A program made the position numbers and the translations under genes. The notes under the pieces were generated by a model. That model worked only from the letters and a program-made list of their open reading frames with translations, did not search any database and was not told the origin of the DNA. A stretch of DNA of 64,000 nt from Chitinophagaceae bacterium (GTDB taxonomy: Bacteria; Bacteroidota; Bacteroidia; Chitinophagales; Chitinophagaceae): NCBI GenBank assembly GCA_016710935.1, contig JADJTY010000003.1, positions 496,001 to 560,000 of the forward strand, read 5' to 3'. Shown here piece by piece: positions 56,428-64,000 of the stretch (positions within the stretch are counted from its first letter, which is position 1; each line of letters opens with the position of its first letter).

Positions 56428-58122
56428 TTAAAAATTTCCATACATCCCGTAATCGGCATACATGGCCGCATCCTTTAACAGCATTTCATATTCTTTTGCT
56501 TTTTCGGGTTTACCTTTTTTTAAATATACATTGCGTAAACAATGATATACAAAAGCGCTTTTTGGAAATCTTTTTAAAAACGCCTCGTAGGTATCAATGG
56601 CCTTATCATATTTTGCTGCTTTTATTTGTGCATCGGCAATGCTTATTGCAACAGGGCGGGCATACAAAGGGGGCTCGCCATAGCCCAGGTCAATTTCCTG
56701 TTTTTCTGCTTTTTCCAGCAATTTGATGGCCTTGTTATAATTACCCTGGTAACTGGCTATGCAGCCCTGTAACTCCAGGCTCGCTGTATTTATGGTATTC
56801 TGGTACCATTCATTCAGTGTACTGTCCTTTCCTGTTTGTTTCGCATTTCTCCACAACAGCGCATCCAGGCTGTTCGAATATTTTTCTGCTTCAATAACAT
56901 TATTCTTTACCAGGGCATCCATGCCTTTTACAAAAAAAGTAAGCCCGGTTTTATATTCCATATTGGTATAACTGTAAACCGTGTCTTTATCAACAATCAA
57001 TTCAAATTGCTGTGCAGCTTTATCCCAGTTGCCAAATGCCATTTGCATTTTGGCTGGCGCTAATAATCCCTGGTTAAAAAATGTACCGTCGTACACTTTT
57101 TTCCGGTGTTTATCTACCGGCATGTTCTTCAGTCTTTCGGCATAATAAAGCCCTTCGGTAAGCCTGCCATCATGCACACAGTTATTAATGAGGTAATTGA
57201 TATTGTGAATGTAATTCCAGTTGTCTACTTCCTGAACACCTTCATTTTTCATGTAGGCCGAGTCTGTTTTAACGGCATCAACAAAGGCATCGTGTGCTTT
57301 TTTATAATTTCCCACCCGGTTGTAGATATGTCCGGGCATGTGCACGATATGTCCAGATGATGGCCCGAGGGAAGTCAATATATCCGCACTTGTAAGCGCT
57401 TTTTCGGGGCAGCAGTGTTCCATCAGGTGGATCCAGTAATGATGAAAAGCATGATTGTTTGGCTCGGTCCTTTGAACATCTTTAAGCAAAAACTGGCTGT
57501 ACATCTGGCCTTCCATGGGCTTCATGTCGGTATCATACCCACTCATTTTTGAAAGTGCTAAAAACAGTTTTGCATCAATGTCATCAGGAAATTTATGAAC
57601 AATGAGTTCCATTTTTTTACTGATCTCGGGATATGCTTTTTCTTTTAGAGAGTCGGTTAATAATGAAATTTCGGCGTACAATTTTTCATGTTCATTTGCA
57701 GTAGCCAACAGTTTTTTCAATTGCCTGATGGCATTTGTTTTATTGCTTTTGTACACACTATCTTCATCAGGCCCCACAGTTTGTAACAATCCCCAATAAG
57801 GCATGATGGCTGTTGAATCGTTTCGGATAGCTTCTTTAAATGCCCGGTAAGCTTCAAAATCCCAAAAATCGTGGAGCAGTGAAAGTCCCTGGTTAAAATA
57901 TGCCTGTGTTTTTTCAGATTTGGTTTCAATTTTCATTTTTGAATTACCAATGCCTGTCATGAGTTTTGGAGCTGGTAAATTATGAATATAAAACACCTGT
58001 GCCCGGCTGGCCTGCATATGTGCCAGGTGATTATGTTTTACTGTTGCATCTTCTACATGTTTATCGTGCTGGCCAAAGCTAAAAAGCGGCAATAATAGGG
58101 TTAGCAATGTTAAGATCTTCAT
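56428..58122 (-). CDS. Exported tetratricopeptide-repeat protein
   Basis: 564 residues with a signal peptide (MKILTLLTLLLPLFSFGQ). TPR-like helices fill the protein (LSLLHDFWDFEAYRAFKEAI; YKKAHDAFVDAVKTDSAYMK; YDKAIDTYEAFLKRFPKSAF). A His-rich segment NHAFHHYWIHLMEHCCPEKA sits in the middle and might bind metal. Similar proteins are annotated only as TPR proteins. Function unknown. Confidence 0.85.
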   Translation of the reverse strand: MKILTLLTLLLPLFSFGQHDKHVEDATVKHNHLAHMQASRAQVFYIHNLPAPKLMTGIGNSKMKIETKSEKTQAYFNQGLSLLHDFWDFEAYRAFKEAIRNDSTAIMPYWGLLQTVGPDEDSVYKSNKTNAIRQLKKLLATANEHEKLYAEISLLTDSLKEKAYPEISKKMELIVHKFPDDIDAKLFLALSKMSGYDTDMKPMEGQMYSQFLLKDVQRTEPNNHAFHHYWIHLMEHCCPEKALTSADILTSLGPSSGHIVHMPGHIYNRVGNYKKAHDAFVDAVKTDSAYMKNEGVQEVDNWNYIHNINYLINNCVHDGRLTEGLYYAERLKNMPVDKHRKKVYDGTFFNQGLLAPAKMQMAFGNWDKAAQQFELIVDKDTVYSYTNMEYKTGLTFFVKGMDALVKNNVIEAEKYSNSLDALLWRNAKQTGKDSTLNEWYQNTINTASLELQGCIASYQGNYNKAIKLLEKAEKQEIDLGYGEPPLYARPVAISIADAQIKAAKYDKAIDTYEAFLKRFPKSAFVYHCLRNVYLKKGKPEKAKEYEMLLKDAAMYADYGMYGNF

Positions 58123-58173
58123 CATGTTTTTTTGAGATTAAATTTTAAGTAAGAAGTGAAATATTTTCTTTGT

Positions 58174-59496
58174 TTACTGTTTCTTCATTTCAATTTTATC
58201 GCCGTTCCCAATAAACCAGGATTTAATGATTTTTCCTGCTTTATCAATTTCAAATTCAATAAAGCGGTCAGAATTATCTGCATAAAAGAAACGGGTATTT
58301 GATTCGGGCTTCAGTTCTATATCCGGGGCCCCATCACGGTGGCGGTATAACTTTCCATCTTTTTTAATGAGATCTATTGGGCCGGTAGCAATATACTTAC
58401 CTACATAATTATCCAGTAGGGTAATGTCTATTTTCACTTCTTTAGGTATATATGGAATTTGTACCGGCAGGTCGAACATGATGGAGGAAAGCGCTCTGCC
58501 TAATGATGTTGCATTAGAACTATTGTTTGAAATAACAGCAACACAAATATCATTGTCGGGAAAATAACTCAGGTAAGATACAAAGCCGGGGATGCCACCA
58601 TTATGCGATACCTGTTTGTGTGTTTTTAAACTGTCGATGCCAATGCCATAACCATAATTATTTTTATAGGGAGTCATCATTTTTTGAGTACTTGCAGCTG
58701 AAAGTAACTGGTTGCTGTGCAGCGCTTTTGTCCAGTTATATAAATCATCAACTGTAGAAAACATAGCCCCCGCACTGTATGGCCCTTCCATAGAAATAGG
58801 CATGGCATGTTCCCAGGCCCCCTGCCTGTTTTTGGCGTAGCCTTTTGCCCGGTATAATAATACAGAGTCAATGTTGTCCATCGCTGTATTTTTTAATCCC
58901 GCTTTTTCAATTACATTTTTCAATAAATATTCACTGAAATTTTTTCCGGAAGCTTTTTCAGCAATTACGCCCAGTAAAAAATACCCCGAGTTGCTGTAGT
59001 TCCATTTGCTGCCCGGCGAAAAATCGAGTGGCTTATTTTTAAAAAGGGCGATCATGGAATCTTTTGAAAGGGGTAGTATTGCTTTAGGCCAGAACTCGGG
59101 TAGATCGGTATAATTTTTTATGCCCGATGTGTGGTTAAGCAGCATGTGTATGGTGATGCTGTCTCCTTTAGGATAATCAGCTATGTATTTGCTTAGTTTG
59201 TCATCAAGGTTTAGTTTGCCCTGCTCAGCCAGTTGTAGTATACATACTGCAGTAAACTGTTTGGTAACCGAGCCAATGCGGTATTTTGTTTCATTGGTAT
59301 TGGCAACATTCCATTCCCTGTCAGCCAGGCCGAAAGATTTTTTGTACATGGCTTTCCCCTTCTGCATAACCAGTACGGTGCCATTAAATTCTTTTACTTT
59401 AAATTCTGCCTGTACATAAGCATCAAGCAATTTTGAATAATTTTTTTGTGCTGTTAATGCCATGGGCAACAGCAGCAGAATGATTATTTTTTTCAT
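58174..59496 (-). CDS. Exported serine hydrolase (S12 / class C beta-lactamase fold)
   Basis: 440 residues from MKKIIILLLLPMALTAQKNY (signal peptide). Motifs: YRIGSVTKQFTAV (SxxK, here SVTK), WNYSNSGYFLLG (YxN) and VSHNGGIPGF (HxG). The C-terminal accessory domain (about 345-440) matches that of the hydrolase at 46.9 kb, so the two are paralogues. Probably a D-aminopeptidase/esterase-type enzyme in the periplasm. DUF418 lies directly upstream on the same strand. Confidence 0.9.
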   Translation of the reverse strand: MKKIIILLLLPMALTAQKNYSKLLDAYVQAEFKVKEFNGTVLVMQKGKAMYKKSFGLADREWNVANTNETKYRIGSVTKQFTAVCILQLAEQGKLNLDDKLSKYIADYPKGDSITIHMLLNHTSGIKNYTDLPEFWPKAILPLSKDSMIALFKNKPLDFSPGSKWNYSNSGYFLLGVIAEKASGKNFSEYLLKNVIEKAGLKNTAMDNIDSVLLYRAKGYAKNRQGAWEHAMPISMEGPYSAGAMFSTVDDLYNWTKALHSNQLLSAASTQKMMTPYKNNYGYGIGIDSLKTHKQVSHNGGIPGFVSYLSYFPDNDICVAVISNNSSNATSLGRALSSIMFDLPVQIPYIPKEVKIDITLLDNYVGKYIATGPIDLIKKDGKLYRHRDGAPDIELKPESNTRFFYADNSDRFIEFEIDKAGKIIKSWFIGNGDKIEMKKQ

Positions 59497-59527
59497 GATA
59501 ATTATTAATTTAAAAAGACTGAAAGCG

Positions 59528-60778
59528 TTATGTTGTTTGTTTTTTTCTGAGCGGTTGCCATTTTTTATAGGTAGCGCTTCGCCACAGCCACTCCACAGGG
59601 CCATAGTTAAAATATGTAAGCCAGATGGTACTTAAAATGATCTGTACAATAAATACAGCTATTCCAAAGAGGGTAAAGTAAACCGGCCCTACCTGGCCCA
59701 TATAACCGAGCCCGGCACCAAGGAACACAAAATTGCCGATAAGCGAATGCATGATATAATTGCTGAAAGCCATTTTGCCTACAGGCGCCAGTACGGATAA
59801 TATTTTTTTACCTGCTGCATGCTGAAAACTTAACATAAATAATCCAACATAGGCCAGTGAAAGCGGCACCACACCCAATGCATAGGCAATAGTTTGATAA
59901 AGACCTTTTGTTTTTAATTGCCAGTAGTCGCCCATATCGTTGCTCATATAATTGGCCAGCATGTAATTAGCGGGGAGGCCAAGTACTAGGCCAATACCAA
60001 TGATCCAATAAATCAGCTTTTTGTGTTGCCCAATATTCTTATAAAAATCTGAACGGCCCAGTACATAACCAATTAAAAACATGCCCAATACTTTGGGTAC
60101 CCGGCTTACAAAGATCAAATACTGGTACCGAAAAAAAATGCCGCCGATATTGCCTTTTAGCTGATCCCACCAGCTACCATGATGCATAAAGTTCATAAAC
60201 TCCTCTTCACTTTTAATATTTAATAATGCACCTTCGGATTTGATACCTGCCTGGGTTAAAAGTTCCCTCGGGTAGTTCAGTACCGGCCAGGTCATTTTTA
60301 ACCAATATAATAATATGGGCGATAAAATAAGAACGGTTCCTGTAATCAATAGTGTTTTATTCGAAAACTTACACAGGGGTAACAGTAAGAAACTAAGCAG
60401 TGCATAAAAGAAAACGATATCTCCGTTCCATATCAGCAGGTGCATAAAGCCCAGCAATAACATAAACAGTAATCTTCTTTTTACAGTTGGCATCGGGTTA
60501 ATACCATTATCCATCCCTTTTTTTATCTGCAGGGCAATGCCCCAGCCAAATAGTAAACTAAAAATGGAATAGAATTTTCCTTCGATGAAAATCTGGTGCA
60601 GAAAACTCATTTTATGATCCCAGTCGGGAAGCAAAAACGGGCCGGTTATTTTGGCGTTGTCGCTATACCAGCTAAGCCCATTGAGGTTTGCAATAAAAAT
60701 GCCCAGAATGGCAAATCCCCTGAGCACATCCATAAATATTTCTCTTTCAGCAGCCTTTACAGGCGATAATGATTGCAT
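59528..60778 (-). CDS. DUF418 membrane protein (YeiB-like)
   Basis: 416 residues, about ten helices. REIFMDVLRGFAILGIFIAN (about 12-31) is the shared N-terminal signature of DUF418/acyltransferase-3-like proteins. The C-terminal DUF418 domain ends with FNYGPVEWLWRSATYKKWQP, the family's PxEWLWR motif. Probable acyl-group transfer or transport across the membrane; not proven for the family. 31 bases upstream of the S12 hydrolase, so likely cotranscribed. Confidence 0.92.
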   Translation of the reverse strand: MQSLSPVKAAEREIFMDVLRGFAILGIFIANLNGLSWYSDNAKITGPFLLPDWDHKMSFLHQIFIEGKFYSIFSLLFGWGIALQIKKGMDNGINPMPTVKRRLLFMLLLGFMHLLIWNGDIVFFYALLSFLLLPLCKFSNKTLLITGTVLILSPILLYWLKMTWPVLNYPRELLTQAGIKSEGALLNIKSEEEFMNFMHHGSWWDQLKGNIGGIFFRYQYLIFVSRVPKVLGMFLIGYVLGRSDFYKNIGQHKKLIYWIIGIGLVLGLPANYMLANYMSNDMGDYWQLKTKGLYQTIAYALGVVPLSLAYVGLFMLSFQHAAGKKILSVLAPVGKMAFSNYIMHSLIGNFVFLGAGLGYMGQVGPVYFTLFGIAVFIVQIILSTIWLTYFNYGPVEWLWRSATYKKWQPLRKKQTT

Positions 60779-60883
60779 GCAGTTGAATTTTGGTAAAAGA
60801 TCCCGGTATCCCGGAATGTTTCTTAAAGAAAAGCAATTACAGGCAAATTACAAAGCGGGCAACAACAAAAGAGTGGGCCGGTA

Positions 60884-61942
60884 TTATTTAGGCTTGTATT
60901 CTAATACCAGCACAGCATTTTCTTCCAGGCTGGCACTGGCAAATAATTCGTATCGTTTATTACCTGCAGTAATAACAATGAGCGCAGTATTGGGAGGTAT
61001 GCTGCCCAGGTTTTCGGCAAATAAAGTTATTTCGTGGCGGGTTTGTTTTTCATCCAGTTCTATATTCAGTTCAATTCCTTTTTCCGACAATAACTGGTGG
61101 GTGAATAACATTTTACCATTATACAATATGCTTACCGTATCACCATCCATAATGGCATTATCGTATACTTTTAAGTTGATGGTCTTTACATCAACTTGAA
61201 TGCGGCTTTGTTCTTTATTTTTGCGCTGCGCCAGTGTTTTGGGAACTGCAATGGTATCTTTTTTAATTTCAACCGGGGCTACCACTATTGGTGGCACACT
61301 GTCTTTTGGTTTTACGGGGGTGATCACTTTTACAACCGGAGGCACACTGTCTTTTGGTTTAGTAGGTGTAATTACTTTTACACGGCATTTCTTTTGGAGG
61401 AGTAACTTTTTTACAACCGTATCTGTCTTTTTCTTATCCCTTGCAATGCAGTCATTCATCAGTTCAATAAGTTCGTAAGGCTGGTCGGACACTTTTTTTA
61501 TTTGCACATACTCGGTAGAGTCATAGTCTATATAGGGCTCAATTACAATGCCGAAAAGAGAGATCCTTTCTCTATACATGATGGTTCGTACCGGTTCCTG
61601 TTCAAGTATTTCATTCCCTTTTTTCTTTTTCAGGTTTAACCTAAGCCGCATCAACGTATGGCTTCCGGAATTTTGTAAGAAATATTTTCCGTTTATAACC
61701 AGACGTTGTTTATCAGCATCAAAATAACCTTCAAAAAAAGCTTTGCAATAACTCTTTTTATCTGCTTTTACCCGGTCATAGGTGTATCCGCATATTTTAT
61801 TGCCGGTTTGTATAATGTTCAGTTGCAGAAACTGGTCTGTGCCCAGGGCGCCTTCCCAGGTGCCGGTTAGGTCTTGTGCCGGTAAATTAATGGCCAGTAC
61901 AATAAACGTTAGCGTTATGATATATCGTTTTGTGTAAAACAT
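60884..61942 (-). CDS. Exported hypothetical protein with Pro-rich tandem repeat
   Basis: 352 residues. Signal peptide (…LTFIVLAINLPAQ), a beta-rich domain (about 20-150) beginning DLTGTWEGALGTDQFLQLNI, then a Pro/Lys-rich linker with the repeated unit VKVITPxKPKDSVPP (about 212-250), and a second beta domain (about 268-352). Just before the linker, KLLLQKKCR would read KVTPPKEMP in the adjacent frame, continuing the repeat pattern, so two compensating indels near 61415 and 61385 are likely. Periplasmic or surface protein of unknown role. Confidence 0.75.
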   Translation of the reverse strand: MFYTKRYIITLTFIVLAINLPAQDLTGTWEGALGTDQFLQLNIIQTGNKICGYTYDRVKADKKSYCKAFFEGYFDADKQRLVINGKYFLQNSGSHTLMRLRLNLKKKKGNEILEQEPVRTIMYRERISLFGIVIEPYIDYDSTEYVQIKKVSDQPYELIELMNDCIARDKKKTDTVVKKLLLQKKCRVKVITPTKPKDSVPPVVKVITPVKPKDSVPPIVVAPVEIKKDTIAVPKTLAQRKNKEQSRIQVDVKTINLKVYDNAIMDGDTVSILYNGKMLFTHQLLSEKGIELNIELDEKQTRHEITLFAENLGSIPPNTALIVITAGNKRYELFASASLEENAVLVLEYKPK

Positions 61943-62106
61943 GGCTATCTAAAAATAAAAGAAAAGTGCAGATAAAATGCAGGTAAAATGTTAATCTCTG
62001 GTGAAATGATTGGCCCGTCCGCAGGATTCTGTGAACAGATATCGCTGATGTCGCAGACAAGAAAGATATTTTCGGCGTAATTGTCGGAATCTGCGAGCCA
62101 TCTTAA

Positions 62107-62472
62107 TTATCCATTCATCAGGTCAACCAGTTCATTAATAATCCTGGTTAATTCTTTTTTCCGGGCTTTAACTTCCTTCATGTTTTCAAAATACATCATG
62201 CGCCTGTCTTTGTAATCACCTTCCAGCAATGCAGATTTTATTTTTACAATGGCAGGATGATGAAAGATAAGGTGCACATGCTGTTTTGCCTTTACATGAA
62301 TGGTGGCCAGGTCATCAAGATAAAAAAAACTGGGCGCATTCCATTTTATCCTTTCGCAAATTTTACGGTTAGCTTTAATGATAGCCCTTATGGCTTCTAT
62401 TTCTGCCTTAAGCGGATGCTCAAGCTGTTCCAGGAAAGCATCTACTTCTGCTGTTTTATTTTCGGTATTCAT
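62107..62472 (-). CDS. DUF1801 family protein
   Basis: 121 residues, cytoplasmic. VDAFLEQLEHPLKAEIEAIR and ICERIKWNAPSFFYLDDLAT are typical of DUF1801 (YdhG-like) proteins. No catalytic function is established for the family. It stands alone. Confidence 0.88.
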   Translation of the reverse strand: MNTENKTAEVDAFLEQLEHPLKAEIEAIRAIIKANRKICERIKWNAPSFFYLDDLATIHVKAKQHVHLIFHHPAIVKIKSALLEGDYKDRRMMYFENMKEVKARKKELTRIINELVDLMNG

Positions 62473-62538
62473 CTATTATAAATTACTGCCGGCGCATTTT
62501 TAAATGCTGCTGCAAAATTTATAGTAAATTAACATTTT

Positions 62539-63003
62539 TTATTTAAACAACTTGGGCCAGTTTAAATCTGCATTCTTTTTTAGGTTGGGTTCGTTCTTAT
62601 TCCAGTCTTTTAACGTGTTGGTAAAATACCTGTTGTAAAAAAGATAAAGCTTGCCATTCAGTATTTTAAAGGTTTCTGGGTCTACACTAACCTTTTCTCC
62701 ACTATGCCCCATAGCATAAGCACACCAGCCACCGTATTCGGGTTCGTACTTAAAAGGTGCAGCTTTAAAAGCCTCTTTATTTTCTACCGAAGAAAAATAA
62801 TACAAAACACCCTGGTTCAAAACCGCCAATTCTTTTTTGCCCTTAACTGCTTTGTTTTGCGTAAAATAGGCAACCGGATCATAACCTTCTATGGCTAAAC
62901 TGTTTTCAAGGTTAAAATGTTTTTTACGCAGTGCCCCTGCATCCTGGGCAACCACTGAGAAACTGAAAATGCAAAAGGCCAATAAGCATGATATAACTTT
63001 CAT
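62539..63003 (-). CDS. Exported YHS-domain protein
   Basis: 154 residues with a signal peptide (…CIFSFSVVAQ). The YHS-like domain contains LAIEGYDPVAYFTQNKAVKG, YYFSSVENKEAFKAAPFKYE and YGGWCAYAMGHSGEKVSVDP. The domain is thought to bind metal or serve as a small periplasmic sensor. No linked metal gene is seen. Confidence 0.88.
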   Translation of the reverse strand: MKVISCLLAFCIFSFSVVAQDAGALRKKHFNLENSLAIEGYDPVAYFTQNKAVKGKKELAVLNQGVLYYFSSVENKEAFKAAPFKYEPEYGGWCAYAMGHSGEKVSVDPETFKILNGKLYLFYNRYFTNTLKDWNKNEPNLKKNADLNWPKLFK

Positions 63004-63237
63004 TTGTTTGGTATTTAAGTATGCAAACGTATTCCAAAATGTGGTTTAATGCTGTCGGGTGTATGACATTGAAAAAACTTTACAATTTCTTAACGGCCGG
63101 GATTAACCCGGATAAAAGTTTCAACGTATATTTTGCGTTAAAGTTTATACAAATCAGGCAAATTGGAGTCGGTATGTCGCATAGCAGACAAAAGCATATA
63201 AACTGTTAGCCTAAAATTGCATTTAAAATGCAACATA

Positions 63238-63624
63238 ATGATTAAAACAATTTTTACCTGGGTTTTGCGGATACTGGCCGCTTTAATCCTGCTGCAGACC
63301 TTATACTTTAAGTTTACAGCCAAACCTGAATCAGTAGAATTATTTACCATATTGGGCATGGAACCATGGGGTAGGATTGGTACCGGTGTAGCTGAATTGA
63401 TCGCTTCTGTTTTAATATTAATACCCCGAACTACCTTATTGGGTGCTTTATTGGGTCTTGGCCTCATGGCTGGCGCAATTTTTTTCCATCTTACAAAATT
63501 GGGCGTTAACTTTGGCGGAGATGCGGTTTTGTTCATATATGCAGTGATTGTATTTGTTTGCTGCCTGGCCTTAATCATCATCCACAGAAAAAACATACCA
63601 CAACTTCTAAAATTTATGTTTTGA
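63238..63624 (+). CDS. DoxX-family membrane protein
   Basis: 128 residues from MIKTIFTWVLRILAALILLQ, four membrane helices. TLYFKFTAKPESVELFTILG and EPWGRIGTGVAELIASVLIL are DoxX-like. Its TGA overlaps the TTG start of the following DinB gene, so they are coupled. The upstream gap 63004-63237 holds no gene that I can support. Confidence 0.82.
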   Translation: MIKTIFTWVLRILAALILLQTLYFKFTAKPESVELFTILGMEPWGRIGTGVAELIASVLILIPRTTLLGALLGLGLMAGAIFFHLTKLGVNFGGDAVLFIYAVIVFVCCLALIIIHRKNIPQLLKFMF

Positions 63625-64000
63625 CAAGTGTATTTAAAAAGTCGGCAGAAGCTTTAAACAGCCTGGCAGATGCATTGCAGCAATTGCCTGAGCAAAGTAT
63701 ATATACCAATCCATGCGAGGCATTGAGTAATGCAACCATTGGGCAGCATACCCGGCATATTATAGAATTGTATCAATGCCTGCTTGCAGGTTACCCGGAT
63801 GGTAAAATAAATTACGACGACCGTAAGCGTAACCCGCTTTACGAAAACGATATACCTGCGGCCGTAGAAGTTATTAAAGAAATTCAGAAAAACCTGGAAC
63901 AGCCTGATAAGGAAGTAAATATCTTCTGCGGAACAAATGATAATTCGGTTTGTATTGAGTCCAATTACTACAGGGAGGTTTTGTATAACCTGGAGCATTG
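63621..64000 (+). CDS. DinB-family protein, N-terminal part (runs off the right edge)
   Basis: The frame is open from TTG at 63621 to the window edge; there is no in-frame ATG nearby. The sequence TSVFKKSAEALNSLADALQQ, ATIGQHTRHIIELYQCLLAG and YYREVLYNLEH shows the four-helix DinB/YfiT-like pattern with putative metal-binding His in GQHTRH and NLEH. The TTG start overlaps the TGA of the DoxX gene (TTGA). DinB-fold enzymes include metal-dependent thiol transferases; the function here is not known. Confidence 0.8.
   Translation, partial: MTSVFKKSAEALNSLADALQQLPEQSIYTNPCEALSNATIGQHTRHIIELYQCLLAGYPDGKINYDDRKRNPLYENDIPAAVEVIKEIQKNLEQPDKEVNIFCGTNDNSVCIESNYYREVLYNLEH

Noticed and set aside
46920..59496. 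The two class C beta-lactamase-like genes as antibiotic resistance genes
   Set aside because: They have SxxK and YxN but HxG instead of KTG, and a C-terminal accessory domain typical of D-aminopeptidase/esterase-like S12 proteins. Resistance is not supported.
63021..63209. Short plus-strand ORF upstream of the DoxX gene
   Set aside because: No recognisable motif, poor composition, and it overlaps the upstream regulatory space. Not supported as a gene.
1..64000. CRISPR arrays, insertion sequences, prophage or integrated elements
   Set aside because: No regularly spaced direct repeats, transposase, integrase, recombinase or phage structural genes were seen. The repeats found are short, degenerate and intergenic.

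Overview
The window looks like a chromosomal segment of a Bacteroidota bacterium, most probably close to Chitinophagaceae. Evidence: AT-rich DNA; start codons without Shine-Dalgarno sequences but with an A/T-rich AATTATGG context; promoter -7 elements of the TAnnTTTG type; a zinc-free L36; a mitochondrial-type aconitase; an SDR-type threonine dehydrogenase; the parA-parB-DUF5683-dapB order; a propeller-type sensor with a LytTR regulator; and many Gln-ending secretory signal peptides (…NAQ, …TAQ). The genus is not determined.

Layout. 1-2.9 kb: LytTR response regulator and the N-terminal part of its likely propeller sensor. 3.2-5.4 kb: homogentisate dioxygenase and two unknown proteins. 5.6-9.6 kb: the alpha ribosomal operon infA-rpmJ-rpsM-rpsK-rpsD-rpoA-rplQ with a strong terminator, followed by carA and aroQ. 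11.3-29.7 kb: housekeeping genes, almost all broken by small indels in this sequence (zinc-ribbon protein, parvulin, DUF4954, glmS, histidine phosphatase, mgtE, acn, pspC-like, kdsA, tdh, NarL-type two-component pair, dapB, parB). 29.8-43 kb: intact genes (parA, FMN reductase, phosphoesterase, DEAD-box helicase, outer-membrane barrels, tsaC/sua5, heptosyltransferase, dapD, tRNA-Leu, Ca2+-type P-ATPase, universal stress protein). 44.2-60.8 kb: a mostly minus-strand set of exported peptidases and hydrolases, transporters and membrane acyltransferase-like proteins that together suggest scavenging and modification of peptides or amino-acid derivatives. 60.9-64 kb: small accessory genes (DUF1801, YHS, DoxX, DinB).

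The most striking global feature is technical. Reading-frame breaks cluster between about 10.2 and 29.7 kb, centred on a block of G/C homopolymers at 12.3-12.54 kb, with a few more at 49.5-51.7 kb. Most breaks I inspected are one- or two-base length errors in A or T runs, so these genes should be read as intact in the organism unless resequencing shows otherwise.

Beyond genes, the window holds several kinds of intergenic structure: locus-specific imperfect word repeats that can fold into hairpins (between ribosomal genes and between parA and parB), a nested multi-hairpin element at 44.04-44.17 kb, REP-like and long perfect palindromes, and a long leader in front of the DEAD-box helicase. I found no CRISPR array, transposase, integrase or phage gene, and no gene set that I can firmly call a new biological system. 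The hydrolase/acyltransferase region and the structured intergenic repeats are the best candidates for follow-up.
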